In this document: positions 18,597 through 27,213 of the stretch, one piece after another
Numbering within the stretch: position 1 is the first letter of the stretch
How the letters are laid out: each line of letters starts with the position of its first letter
Assembly (NCBI GenBank): GCA_902794825.1
Contig: CADBIU010000001.1
Coordinates: forward strand, 1 to 45,912
Direction of reading: 5' to 3'
Length of the DNA stretch: 45,912 nucleotides
Origin: an uncultured Lachnospiraceae bacterium
GTDB lineage: Bacteria > Bacillota > Clostridia > Lachnospirales > Lachnospiraceae
Translations under genes and position numbers: made by a program
The notes under the pieces: model-generated
What the model saw: the letters and a program-made list of their open reading frames with translations, nothing else
What the model was told of the DNA's origin: nothing
Databases searched by the model: none

Positions 18597-18638
18597 TTAA
18601 CTCATGATATTCAAACGATTGACAACTCTCCGACTCAT
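18597..18638 (-). CDS. Leader peptide ORF upstream of uracil permease
   Basis: Thirteen codons (MSRRVVNRLNIMS) then TAA at 18597-18599. The ATG at 18638 is preceded by GGGAAGGA with 5 nt spacing, a good ribosome site, about 23 nt after the predicted transcription start. The stop codon lies 6 nt before the attenuator stem, so a ribosome finishing this ORF would cover the 5' arm of the terminator. No run of identical codons is present, which argues against charged-tRNA sensing. Confidence 0.55.
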   Translation of the reverse strand: MSRRVVNRLNIMS

Positions 18639-18652
18639 TGATGTCCTTCCCT

Positions 18653-18697
18653 CAAAAAATCTAAAGAGATTCTAATCAAGAACATAAAAATAGTCAA
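18653..18697 (-). promoter_or_regulatory. Promoter of uraA with T6 initially transcribed tract
   Basis: TTGACT (18692-18697), 17-nt spacer, TAGAAT (18669-18674). The bases after the -10 are CTCTTTA then GATTTTTTG (18653-18661), placing G and A at positions 8 and 9 after the -10, where initiation is expected. This resembles the initially transcribed regions of E. coli codBA and upp, which allow UTP-dependent RNA polymerase slippage. Confidence 0.7.
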
Positions 18698-18731
18698 GAA
18701 GATTTGTAAAAACATTTTCTATAATACTGTC

Positions 18732-19259
18732 TTATTCGCTCTCCTCACCTGACTCTTCGGGGAACTCCTCCTCACAGTCAGCTTCCTTGTCGCGGTCGTC
18801 CTCGTTGACCGCCTCGCAGGCTTCAGGCTCCTCAGAAGCCATTTCTTCTGCCAGCGCGTTTGCTACAGCTTCTTCAACAACTTCTTCATCGAGCTTGCTC
18901 TCTTCTTCCTGAAGGATATCCTTAACACGGGCAGCGGAATCCGCAACAACGCCCTTGACCTTTTCAGCGGTCTCACCGACAACGTCGAGAACTTCTTCTC
19001 CCTTGGGACCGATCGCTTCCTTGACCTTGGCCATCGCATCAGCAGAACTTTCCTTGATAGTAGTGTACGTCCTGGTTGCGGCTGTCATGAATTTCTCTGT
19101 ATAGTCTTCCTCCTCTGACTTCGGGGTATCGTCGTCCTCGAAATCATCGTCAAAATCCTCATCCGGCTCGCTGTTCTTCTGATCCAGATAATTATAAACT
19201 GTTGCCGCAGTTGCGCCTGCCACCGCAAGACCAAAAAGAAGTTTTCCTAATCTAGACAT
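18732..19259 (-). CDS. Hypothetical acidic protein with N-terminal membrane segment
   Basis: 175 residues. Residues 5-24 (GKLLFGLAVAGATAATVYNY) form one hydrophobic helix, probably a membrane anchor or uncleaved signal. Then come a strongly acidic stretch (EPDEDFDDDFEDDD, about 31-44), a middle region with an amphipathic helical pattern of A/V/K (about 60-120, KVKEAIGPKGEEV, EKVKGVVADSAARVKDI) and a second very acidic tail rich in Glu. The middle resembles the repetitive helices of YtxH-like or apolipoprotein-like stress proteins, but I do not recognise a family. The ATG at 19259 has a strong AGGAGG. It is divergent from the TetR gene, which may regulate it. Confidence 0.75.
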   Translation of the reverse strand: MSRLGKLLFGLAVAGATAATVYNYLDQKNSEPDEDFDDDFEDDDTPKSEEEDYTEKFMTAATRTYTTIKESSADAMAKVKEAIGPKGEEVLDVVGETAEKVKGVVADSAARVKDILQEEESKLDEEVVEEAVANALAEEMASEEPEACEAVNEDDRDKEADCEEEFPEESGEESE

Positions 19260-19377
19260 ATTGACCTCCTGTTGATTTTTAATCGGGCAGAATCCGCCCT
19301 GCTGTATTTCATACTACTCTATTTAGATATAAAATTAAAGACTCAAATTGTGATATTGCATTATTTACTCCTCTTTA

Positions 19378-19406
19378 TTGAAGCGGGATTTATGCAATGT
19401 TATCAT
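19378..19406 (+). promoter_or_regulatory. Promoter for the tetR-family gene
   Basis: TTGAAG (19378-19383), 17-nt spacer, TATCAT (19401-19406). The expected start at about 19413 supports the TTG start codon at 19441 and rules out starts at 19378 and 19408. Confidence 0.5.
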
Positions 19407-19440
19407 AATGAATAAGAGGCAGGGAAAGGGGGAAGCAGCG

Positions 19441-20043
19441 TTGAATGAAAAATTCTGGGATTTAAATAAGATCAAACAGAGAAGCATGATCGGCGGAGCG
19501 CTGAAAGTGTTTGCGCGGGACGGATTCCGGCACGCAAGCACCGACGAGATCGTCTTGGAAGCAGGCATCAGCAAAGGGCTGCTCTTTCACTATTTTTACA
19601 ACAAGACCGGTCTTTACGAATTTCTTGCGGAATTCTGCGCCAGATTCGCTCTGGTTGAACTTGACTCAGTGATAGGTAAGGCAGGGATTCTTCCATATTT
19701 TGAACTGCAGCGCAGGATCACCGCGGCCGAGTGCGCGGTCATGAGCAGATACCCTTATCTGTTCCTGTTCCTTGAGCGGGCGGCAAGTGATAATTCGTAT
19801 GAAAACCTGGAGGATGTCCTGTCATACACATCTTTATATACAGAGCGCCGCTCGGCTGTACTTAAGGAGTCGGTTCTGCCGCAGACTATGTCGCCCGAAG
19901 ACGCCGGAAAGATCAGCAGACTTCTGGGTCTTGCGAGAAAAGACGCCGCTCTCGGATTTCTTGAAAAAGGATCTTTTGATCCCGAAGGATTTACTGCCGG
20001 AATCAATGATCTGGTAAAATTCTTTGAAAATATGTACATATGA
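19441..20043 (+). CDS. TetR/AcrR family transcriptional regulator
   Basis: 200 residues from the TTG at 19441, preceded by AAAGGGGG. The resulting N-terminus MNEKFWDLNKIKQRSMI matches the usual start of this clostridial TetR subgroup. The DNA-binding helix-turn-helix spans about 15-55 (ALKVFARDGFRHAS, then the recognition helix ISKGLLFHYF with the following NKTGLY). The C-terminal ligand domain is family-specific and gives no ligand clue. It is one of only three genes on the + strand and is divergent from the acidic membrane protein gene, which is a plausible target along with itself. Confidence 0.9.
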   Translation: MNEKFWDLNKIKQRSMIGGALKVFARDGFRHASTDEIVLEAGISKGLLFHYFYNKTGLYEFLAEFCARFALVELDSVIGKAGILPYFELQRRITAAECAVMSRYPYLFLFLERAASDNSYENLEDVLSYTSLYTERRSAVLKESVLPQTMSPEDAGKISRLLGLARKDAALGFLEKGSFDPEGFTAGINDLVKFFENMYI

Positions 20044-20064
20044 ATTACTTCTGCAGCATAAATC

Positions 20065-20102
20065 AAGAAGCGCATGGATTGGGTCTTATCCATGCGCTTC
20101 TT
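20065..20102. terminator. Bidirectional terminator between tetR and glnS
   Basis: 15-bp perfect stem (AAGAAGCGCATGGAT at 20065-20079 with 20088-20102, 8-nt loop). The + strand continues TAATATG; the minus strand ends in CTTCTTGATTT. It serves convergent genes. Confidence 0.8.
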
Positions 20103-20120
20103 TAATATGTCTGTTTAAAA

Positions 20121-21821
20121 TCACTTCGGCAGTTTGAAGGAACTCTTAAGGCCGACGATCCTGTTAAACACGGGAGCGCCTTCCTTCGAATCGTGGCAGT
20201 CCACGCAGAAATAGCCGTTTCTTACAAACTGGAACCTGTCAAAAGGCTTTACGTCTTTCAGCGCAGGCTCGGCATAAGCGCTGCACTCGATCAGGGAGTT
20301 CGGGTTCAGATTGAGGGATCCGTCTTCATTGTAAACGCCCTTCTCCTCATCTACGATGTTCTCGTAGAGTCTGACCTTGACCGGAACTGCTTCCTTCGCG
20401 CTTACCCAGTGGATCGTGCCCTTGACTTTGCGGCCTGTAAATCCGCTCCCGCTCTTCGTCTCGGGGTCATAAGTACAGTGAACCGCCGTCACATTGCCCT
20501 TCTCGTCGGTGTCATAGCCGGTGCATTTCACGAAATAAGCGTACATCAGGCGTACTTCGTTTCCGGGATACAGCCTCTTGTACTTGGGGATCGGAGCCGT
20601 CAGGAAATCTTCTTTCTCGATCCACAGTTCCCTGCCGAAAGGAATCTGTCTGACGCCCAGTTCCGGATTCTCAAGATTATTGTCGGCGTCAAGCATCTCT
20701 GTCTGATCCTCGGGATAATTGTCGATGATCAGCTTGAGGGGATTAAGAACTGTAAGCATTCTGCTGCAGCTCGGCTTGAGATCTTCTCTGATGCAGTACT
20801 CGAGCATCGCGTAGTCTGAAGAGGACTGGGCCTTGGAGATGCCGCTGAGTTCCACAAATTTCTTGATGGACTCAGGAGTAAAGCCCCTGCGGCGAAGGCC
20901 GGAGATACTCACAAGTCTGGGATCGTCCCATCCGTCTACGATGCCCTCTTCCACAAGCTTCTTGATATATCTCTTGCCGGTGACCACATTGGTCAGATAC
21001 ATCTTGGCAAATTCGATCTGTCTGGGGGGATGCACAAATCCGGCTTCCTTTACGACCCAGTCATAGAGAGGCCTGTGATCCTCAAATTCAAGAGTGCACA
21101 GAGAGTGTGTAATATTCTCGATCGCGTCCTCAATGGGGTGCGCATAGTCGTACATCGGATAGATGCACCACTTGTCGCCCGTATTGTGATGAGACATATG
21201 AGCCACTCTGTAGAGGATCGGATCTCTCATATTCATGTTGGAACTTGTCATATCGATCTTCGCGCGAAGAGTCTTCTCTCCGTCAGCGAATTCGCCGTTC
21301 TTCATTCTGGTGAAGAGATCAAGGTTTTCCTCAACACTCCTGTCCCTGTTGGGATCATTGATCCCGGGCTCGTCCAGAGTCCCGCGGTATTCCCTCATCT
21401 GCTCGGCAGTCAGGTCCGACACATAGGCCTTCCCTTTTTTGATAAGATCTACAGCGATCTCATACATCTGATCGAAGTAGTTGGAGGCAAAAAAGAGCCT
21501 GTCTTCATAATCAGCTCCGAGCCACGCCACGTCCTCTTTGATGGACTCCACGAACTCGCTCTTCTCCTTGGTGGGATTGGTATCGTCAAAGCGAAGGTTG
21601 AATTTTCCACCGTACTGCTGCGCCATTCCGTAATTGAGAAGTATACTCTTGGCGTGGCCTATATGCAGATATCCGTTAGGCTCGGGCGGAAAGCGGGTGT
21701 GGACGGTGTCATAAACGCCCTCGGCGAGGTCTTTGTCAATTTCCTTTTCGATAAAATGGCGGCTTACTCTCTCCTCTGCGGAGGCTGCCGCGTCATCTCT
21801 GTTCAGTTCTTCTTTACCCAT
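20121..21821 (-). CDS. glnS: Glutaminyl-tRNA synthetase
   Basis: 566 residues, normal for GlnRS. It charges tRNA-Gln directly with glutamine. The class I HIGH motif is exact ([13 protein letters not shown] at 53-56). GlnRS-type features include FRFPPEPNG-like [10 protein letters not shown] and GWDDPR followed by ISGLRRRGF. The KMSKS-equivalent loop reads VTGKR (280-284) where E. coli has VMSKR; the lysine is kept. Most Firmicutes lack GlnRS and use GluRS with GatCAB amidation, so this gene marks a lineage that acquired GlnRS. The ATG at 21821 follows AGGAGC. It lies 53 bp after guaB and is probably cotranscribed. Confidence 0.96.
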   Translation of the reverse strand: MGKEELNRDDAAASAEERVSRHFIEKEIDKDLAEGVYDTVHTRFPPEPNGYLHIGHAKSILLNYGMAQQYGGKFNLRFDDTNPTKEKSEFVESIKEDVAWLGADYEDRLFFASNYFDQMYEIAVDLIKKGKAYVSDLTAEQMREYRGTLDEPGINDPNRDRSVEENLDLFTRMKNGEFADGEKTLRAKIDMTSSNMNMRDPILYRVAHMSHHNTGDKWCIYPMYDYAHPIEDAIENITHSLCTLEFEDHRPLYDWVVKEAGFVHPPRQIEFAKMYLTNVVTGKRYIKKLVEEGIVDGWDDPRLVSISGLRRRGFTPESIKKFVELSGISKAQSSSDYAMLEYCIREDLKPSCSRMLTVLNPLKLIIDNYPEDQTEMLDADNNLENPELGVRQIPFGRELWIEKEDFLTAPIPKYKRLYPGNEVRLMYAYFVKCTGYDTDEKGNVTAVHCTYDPETKSGSGFTGRKVKGTIHWVSAKEAVPVKVRLYENIVDEEKGVYNEDGSLNLNPNSLIECSAYAEPALKDVKPFDRFQFVRNGYFCVDCHDSKEGAPVFNRIVGLKSSFKLPK

Positions 21822-21874
21822 TGCTGCTCCTGCTTCGTGTTATTGGATTTGTAAATGGTCACTCAAAATACAGA

Positions 21875-23359
<1,485 letters not shown>

Positions 23360-23374
23360 CTAAGTTGCCTGTTA

Positions 23375-23884
23375 TCAGTTTGTAAAGACCTTCCTCGGGA
23401 AATATGTGCGGAGGATAGTAATGACCTGCGCTCCGTACTCCCCGACCATATCAAGGATCAGTTTGCTGCCGTCTTTCATCACGACTTCATACCGGAACGG
23501 CTTATTGCCGTCCTCACATGAACTGTAGTCAATAACAGTCAGGTTTCTGCCTTTGTACTCGTCGAGATGACCTGATCCTGACGGCGCCATCACTTCCATC
23601 TTGGTAAGGTCATAGACAGCAAGTTCTTTCCTCCGCTGCTTCTGCTGGATCTTCGCGACCCGGATCTCCTTGTCCACATAGACGTATTCATAATCTACCA
23701 CGGTCTCCAGCCAGGAAAAGTATGCGCCGACAATGCAGCCGATTGCCGGAAGCAGCAGCGCAAAGTGTATGAGAAAAGCAGATAAACAAAAACACACTGA
23801 AAGGACGATCGCACCATAGTGGAGCGCCTTCATCAGTGTGTTCGTTTTCCTGTTGACCACGACTTCCAGGCAGCCTGTTTCCAT
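23375..23884 (-). CDS. Hypothetical membrane protein with C-terminal soluble domain
   Basis: 169 residues. After a short N-terminus (METGCLEVVVNRKTNT) there are two close hydrophobic segments at about 20-36 and 40-57. A cytoplasmic-looking domain of beta-strand pattern follows (EYVYVDKEIRVAKI, then FRYEVVMKDGSKLILDM). This layout recalls small clostridial DUF proteins (DUF6106-like) and bacterial PH-like domains; I cannot confirm either. It has its own extended -10 promoter and is the first gene before guaB and glnS. That placement suggests cotranscription but not a shared function. Confidence 0.75.
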   Translation of the reverse strand: METGCLEVVVNRKTNTLMKALHYGAIVLSVCFCLSAFLIHFALLLPAIGCIVGAYFSWLETVVDYEYVYVDKEIRVAKIQQKQRRKELAVYDLTKMEVMAPSGSGHLDEYKGRNLTVIDYSSCEDGNKPFRYEVVMKDGSKLILDMVGEYGAQVITILRTYFPRKVFTN

Positions 23885-23925
23885 ATCCTGTACCTCATTT
23901 CCGACTTCAGATTATTTCTAACCAT

Positions 23926-23952
23926 ATTATATCAGAACATTTGATAATGCAA
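23926..23952 (-). promoter_or_regulatory. Promoter for the small membrane protein-guaB-glnS genes
   Basis: Perfect TATAAT (23926-23931) with TGA directly before it (extended -10). TTGCAT at 23947-23952 is a likely -35 although the spacing is only 15 nt. Confidence 0.6.
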
Positions 23953-23984
23953 GGCATAAAACCCTTATTTCACTGCCTTCCTGC

Positions 23985-24029
23985 GGGAAAACAAAATCCG
24001 GGGAGCGGCGTGTCAGCGGCTCCCCGGAT
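23985..24029 (-). terminator. lysC terminator
   Basis: 11-bp stem ATCCGGGGAGC (23996-24006) with GCTCCCCGGAT (24019-24029). On the minus strand it is followed by TTTGTTTTCC. Confidence 0.88.
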
Positions 24030-24043
24030 CAGATCTGAACAGG

Positions 24044-25366
24044 TCAGATCCTCGTTTTAACAAAAATATCGTAGATTGCCCGAACAGCGATCTCAAAGTC
24101 AGTGTTGTCAACGCCGATAATGATGTTGAGCTCGCTTGAGCCCTGGTCGATCATGCGCACATTGACCTGGGCATGAGCGAGGGCGGAAAAGATGCGCCCT
24201 GCGGTACCTCGCATGGATTTCATTCCCCTGCCTACGACGGCGATCAGCGCGAGATCCGACTCGATCTCAACGGAATCAGGCTGCGCGTATCTGTGAATGG
24301 CGGATACGACTCGCTGCTCCTTGTGCATGAATTCATCTTCATGAACAACGATGGTCATTGTATCAATACCGGAAGGCATATGCTCGAAAGAAATGCCGTT
24401 GTCTTCAAAAGCCTGCAGCACCTTTCGGCCGAAACCAACCTCGGAGTTCATGAGCGCTTTGGAGACAGTTACCGCGCAGAAGCCCTTTTTGCCTGCAATG
24501 CCTGTGATGACATAGCCGGATTTCTGGCAGGTGCTCTCCACGATCCAGGTACCGTCGGCTTCCGGACAATTAGTGTTGCGGATATTGATCGGGATCCCCT
24601 CATGTCTTACGGGGAAGATCGCGTCTTCGTGGAGAACGGAAGCGCCCATATAAGAGAGCTCTCTCAGTTCCCTGTATGTGATAGTCTCAATGCCTACGGG
24701 ATTATTGATGATCCTGGGATCTGCCACCATAAAGCCCGAGACATCTGTCCAGTTCTCGTAGACGTCCGCCTTGCAGGCTCTCGCTACGATAGAACCCGTG
24801 ATATCGCTTCCGCCCCTGGAAAAAGTCTTGACATGTCCGTCAAGTCCTCTGCCGTAAAATCCCGGAATGACCGCTCTGGGTGTCTCAGAGAGAACCTTGG
24901 TGAGAACCTGATTGGTCTTCTCCGCGTCCAGATTTCCCTGTTCGTCAAAAAAGATCACATCTTTGGCGTCGATAAATTCATAGCCAAGATAGCGGGCCAT
25001 GATGCGTCCGTTGAGATACTCGCCCCTTGAAGCAGCGTAATTGCTGTTCGGATTCTGGGTCATTATCCTCTCGATCTGAGCAAACTCTCCTTCCAGACTA
25101 AAGCCTGTAAGCCCGAGCCCTTCGATGATCTCCTGATATCGGGAGCGGATCTCATCCATCTCTTCTCCGAAATCTTCGTCCTTATAGGCTTTATTATACA
25201 TTCTGTAGAGAAGATCCGTTACTTTGTCGTCGCCGCTGAACCTCTTGCCGGGCGCTGACGGGATGACATAAACCCTGGACGGATCACTTGTGATGATCGC
25301 GCCCACTTTTTTGAACTGTTCTGAATCCGCCAGCGAGCTTCCGCCGAATTTAACTACTTTTTTCAT
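24044..25366 (-). CDS. lysC: Aspartate kinase
   Basis: 440 residues. It phosphorylates aspartate, the first step to lysine, threonine, methionine and diaminopimelate. The kinase begins VVKFGGSSLAD (KFGGSS 6-11), and the substrate loop SRGGSDITGSIVA is visible near 185. Two ACT domains occupy the last ~130 residues (ITGIAGKKGFCAVTV; LIAVVGRGMKSMRGTAGRI), where lysine or threonine usually binds. The length and single-chain form suit the monofunctional, feedback-regulated class. It is the last gene after hom, with a 102-bp gap holding a hairpin that covers its ribosome site. Confidence 0.95.
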   Translation of the reverse strand: MKKVVKFGGSSLADSEQFKKVGAIITSDPSRVYVIPSAPGKRFSGDDKVTDLLYRMYNKAYKDEDFGEEMDEIRSRYQEIIEGLGLTGFSLEGEFAQIERIMTQNPNSNYAASRGEYLNGRIMARYLGYEFIDAKDVIFFDEQGNLDAEKTNQVLTKVLSETPRAVIPGFYGRGLDGHVKTFSRGGSDITGSIVARACKADVYENWTDVSGFMVADPRIINNPVGIETITYRELRELSYMGASVLHEDAIFPVRHEGIPINIRNTNCPEADGTWIVESTCQKSGYVITGIAGKKGFCAVTVSKALMNSEVGFGRKVLQAFEDNGISFEHMPSGIDTMTIVVHEDEFMHKEQRVVSAIHRYAQPDSVEIESDLALIAVVGRGMKSMRGTAGRIFSALAHAQVNVRMIDQGSSELNIIIGVDNTDFEIAVRAIYDIFVKTRI

Positions 25367-25371
25367 AAAAT

Positions 25372-25393
25372 GATCCCCCGCGCAGCGCGCGGA
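25372..25393 (-). promoter_or_regulatory. Hairpin sequestering the lysC Shine-Dalgarno
   Basis: In the mRNA CUCCGCGC, loop GCU, GCGCGGGG forms an 8-bp stem (one U-G pair) at about 25375-25393. Its 3' arm contains the GGGGG that is the only ribosome site correctly spaced for the lysC ATG at 25366. A second AGGAGG lies 20 nt further upstream and can pair with the same CUCC. Confidence 0.45.
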
Positions 25394-25468
25394 GCTTGTC
25401 CTCCTGTATCAATTAAATCCTGATTAGTGACGGTTACAGACCGCCTACTAAGTAATAGCAGAATTTAC

Positions 25469-26686
25469 TCAATCCTGCAAGAGACGAATGCACTGTTTGA
25501 CACTGCTTAATGACTTCACTGCCTCTTCATACTCTCTCTCTGTCATTACGGCGGTGACAAAAGCTCTTTCGTCAGCGGGAGCTCCTTCGTAGTGCACCAT
25601 GAAATCCGCGTGCAGAAGCTCTCCGGCTTCACGCTCTTCCTCTTTTCCTACCCTGACAAAATAGCGGTAAGACTCCTCCTTGGGATCTGCAATAGAAAGG
25701 ATCTCTCCGCTCCAGTTGCATCCGATATTTCTTCCTATGTTCCTGGCGCATTCCATAACGTCGGAGACTACCGCGCTTGCGGTAGGGAACTTTCCCGCTC
25801 CCCTGCCATAGAACATAAGATCGTCCACCATATTCCCGTGGACAAAGACTCCGTTAAACACATCCTGTACGCTGTGCAGGGGATGGTCTTCTCTCACAAG
25901 GAAAGGCGCGGTGCGGACGCTTAACTTGCCGTTCTCGAGCTTTCTGCTGACGCCGAGGAGCTTGATGGCTCTGTTTATGCTGCGTGCATAGCCGAAATCC
26001 ACTGTTGTCACGCGGGAGATTCCTTCACAAGGGATATCCTCATACCGGACAGTCTTTCCGCTGATCAGGGAAGAAAGGATCGCGATCTTGCGGCACGCGT
26101 CGCGGCCTTCCACATCCGCCGCGGGATTTCTCTCCGCGTAACCCTTCTCCTGAGCTTCTCTGAGCGCGTTCTCAAAGGAAAGACCGGATTTTTCCATCCT
26201 GGTCAGGATATAATTAGTGGTCCCGTTCAGTATACCGAATACTGCGGTGATATCTTCCTGAGTAAGGCACGCGTTGATCGGACGGATCAGCGGGATTCCG
26301 CCTCCGACGCTTGCTTCAAAGAGATAGCTGCAGTTATGCGCTTTCGCGATCTCTAAAAGCTCCGGTCCATGGGCCGCTACAAGTTCCTTATTGGAAGTAC
26401 ATACACTGATCCCGCGCTCAAGGGCTTTTCTGGTAAAGGTGTAAGCGGGCTCCCTGCCTCCCATAGTCTCGCAGATCACTTCGATCTCACCGTCATCAAG
26501 AATATCCTGATAGTCGTGGGTCACTCTGTCGTTATAGGGATTGCCGGGAAAATCGCGAAGGTCAAGAATATATTTTACATAGATTCCCTGTGGGACAGTC
26601 TTTCTGATCACATCCTGGTTCCGGTCAATAACCTCAACAACTCCGCCGCCGACCGTGCCGAACCCGAGAACTGCCATCTGTATCAT
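25469..26686 (-). CDS. hom: Homoserine dehydrogenase
   Basis: 405 residues. It reduces aspartate semialdehyde to homoserine with NAD(P)H. The dinucleotide-binding loop VLGFGTVGGGVV is at 6-17. Family signatures include CTSNKELVAAHG, ASVGGGIPLIRP and ILNGTTNYILTRM. After the catalytic part a short C-terminal ACT-like region (about 330-405) is possible but weak. The ATG at 26686 follows AGGAGATT. It lies 30 bp after the ACT-domain gene and upstream of lysC, giving an aspartate-family operon. Confidence 0.95.
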   Translation of the reverse strand: MIQMAVLGFGTVGGGVVEVIDRNQDVIRKTVPQGIYVKYILDLRDFPGNPYNDRVTHDYQDILDDGEIEVICETMGGREPAYTFTRKALERGISVCTSNKELVAAHGPELLEIAKAHNCSYLFEASVGGGIPLIRPINACLTQEDITAVFGILNGTTNYILTRMEKSGLSFENALREAQEKGYAERNPAADVEGRDACRKIAILSSLISGKTVRYEDIPCEGISRVTTVDFGYARSINRAIKLLGVSRKLENGKLSVRTAPFLVREDHPLHSVQDVFNGVFVHGNMVDDLMFYGRGAGKFPTASAVVSDVMECARNIGRNIGCNWSGEILSIADPKEESYRYFVRVGKEEEREAGELLHADFMVHYEGAPADERAFVTAVMTEREYEEAVKSLSSVKQCIRLLQD

Positions 26687-26716
26687 AACTATAATCTCCT
26701 TTTTCCGACGAGTAAT

Positions 26717-27169
26717 TCAGTGAATATTATCTCTTCCCATGATCCTGATCTTCCTTACGCCTCCGAGCGCCTCGATCTTGCGGATCATTCCTCCTATGTC
26801 CTCAGTATTCTCCCTGATCTGCAGGCTGATGCTCAGGTCCGCGACCCCGCTGATCGGAATACTCTGATGGATAGTCAGTATATTGGCGTTGCAGCCCGAT
26901 ATGATCCCCAGGAGACTGGCAAGGATTCCCGTCTCATCGTTGATCTCACATGAGAGTGTGACGTTCATTCCGGACATACTGTCGTGGAATTCTTCGATAT
27001 CGTCCTTGAATTTATAATAGGAACTTCTGCTGATCCCGGCCAGCTCCGCGGCTTCGTTTACCGTTCTGGCTTTTCCTGAGGCCAGCAATTCGTTGGCTTT
27101 GGCGACGCCCCTGAGCACTTCAGGGACTGCCCTCGCGCGAACAATATAGAATTCTGTCTTTTCGCTCAA
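26717..27169 (-). CDS. ACT domain-containing protein, PheB-like (UPF0735)
   Basis: 150 residues from the TTG at 27169, which has AAAGGAG 6 nt upstream; an in-frame TTG at 27196 lacks a good site. The N-terminus MSEKTEFYIVRARAVPEVL matches the PheB/UPF0735 family. Residues about 20-65 contain a helix-turn-helix-like segment (TVNEAAELAGISRSSYYKFKDDI), and an ACT domain follows (about 70-145, LSCEINDETGILASLLGII). The family often sits beside hom or pheA. Its likely role is amino-acid-responsive regulation of this operon, an inference from domains and position. Confidence 0.88.
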   Translation of the reverse strand: MSEKTEFYIVRARAVPEVLRGVAKANELLASGKARTVNEAAELAGISRSSYYKFKDDIEEFHDSMSGMNVTLSCEINDETGILASLLGIISGCNANILTIHQSIPISGVADLSISLQIRENTEDIGGMIRKIEALGGVRKIRIMGRDNIH

Positions 27170-27213
27170 AACCGTCTCCTTTACAAACGAACTCAATGAC
27201 GAAACCTATACTA

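Noticed and set aside
18618-18645. Possible PyrR-binding loop in the permease leader (CGGAGAG resembles the conserved CNGNGAG)
   Set aside because: The flanking bases do not form the needed PyrR stem, the last conserved G is U, and no antiterminator complementary to the terminator arm is present.
19355-19398. 7-bp inverted repeat ATTGCAT/ATGCAAT as a firm TetR operator
   Set aside because: The 30-bp separation is large for a TetR operator and 7-bp matches in A/T-rich DNA are common; kept only as a hint in the findings.
25367-25468. Lysine riboswitch or T-box before lysC, or in the yerC leader at 29926-29980
   Set aside because: Both leaders are too short and show no T-box sequence or lysine aptamer core.
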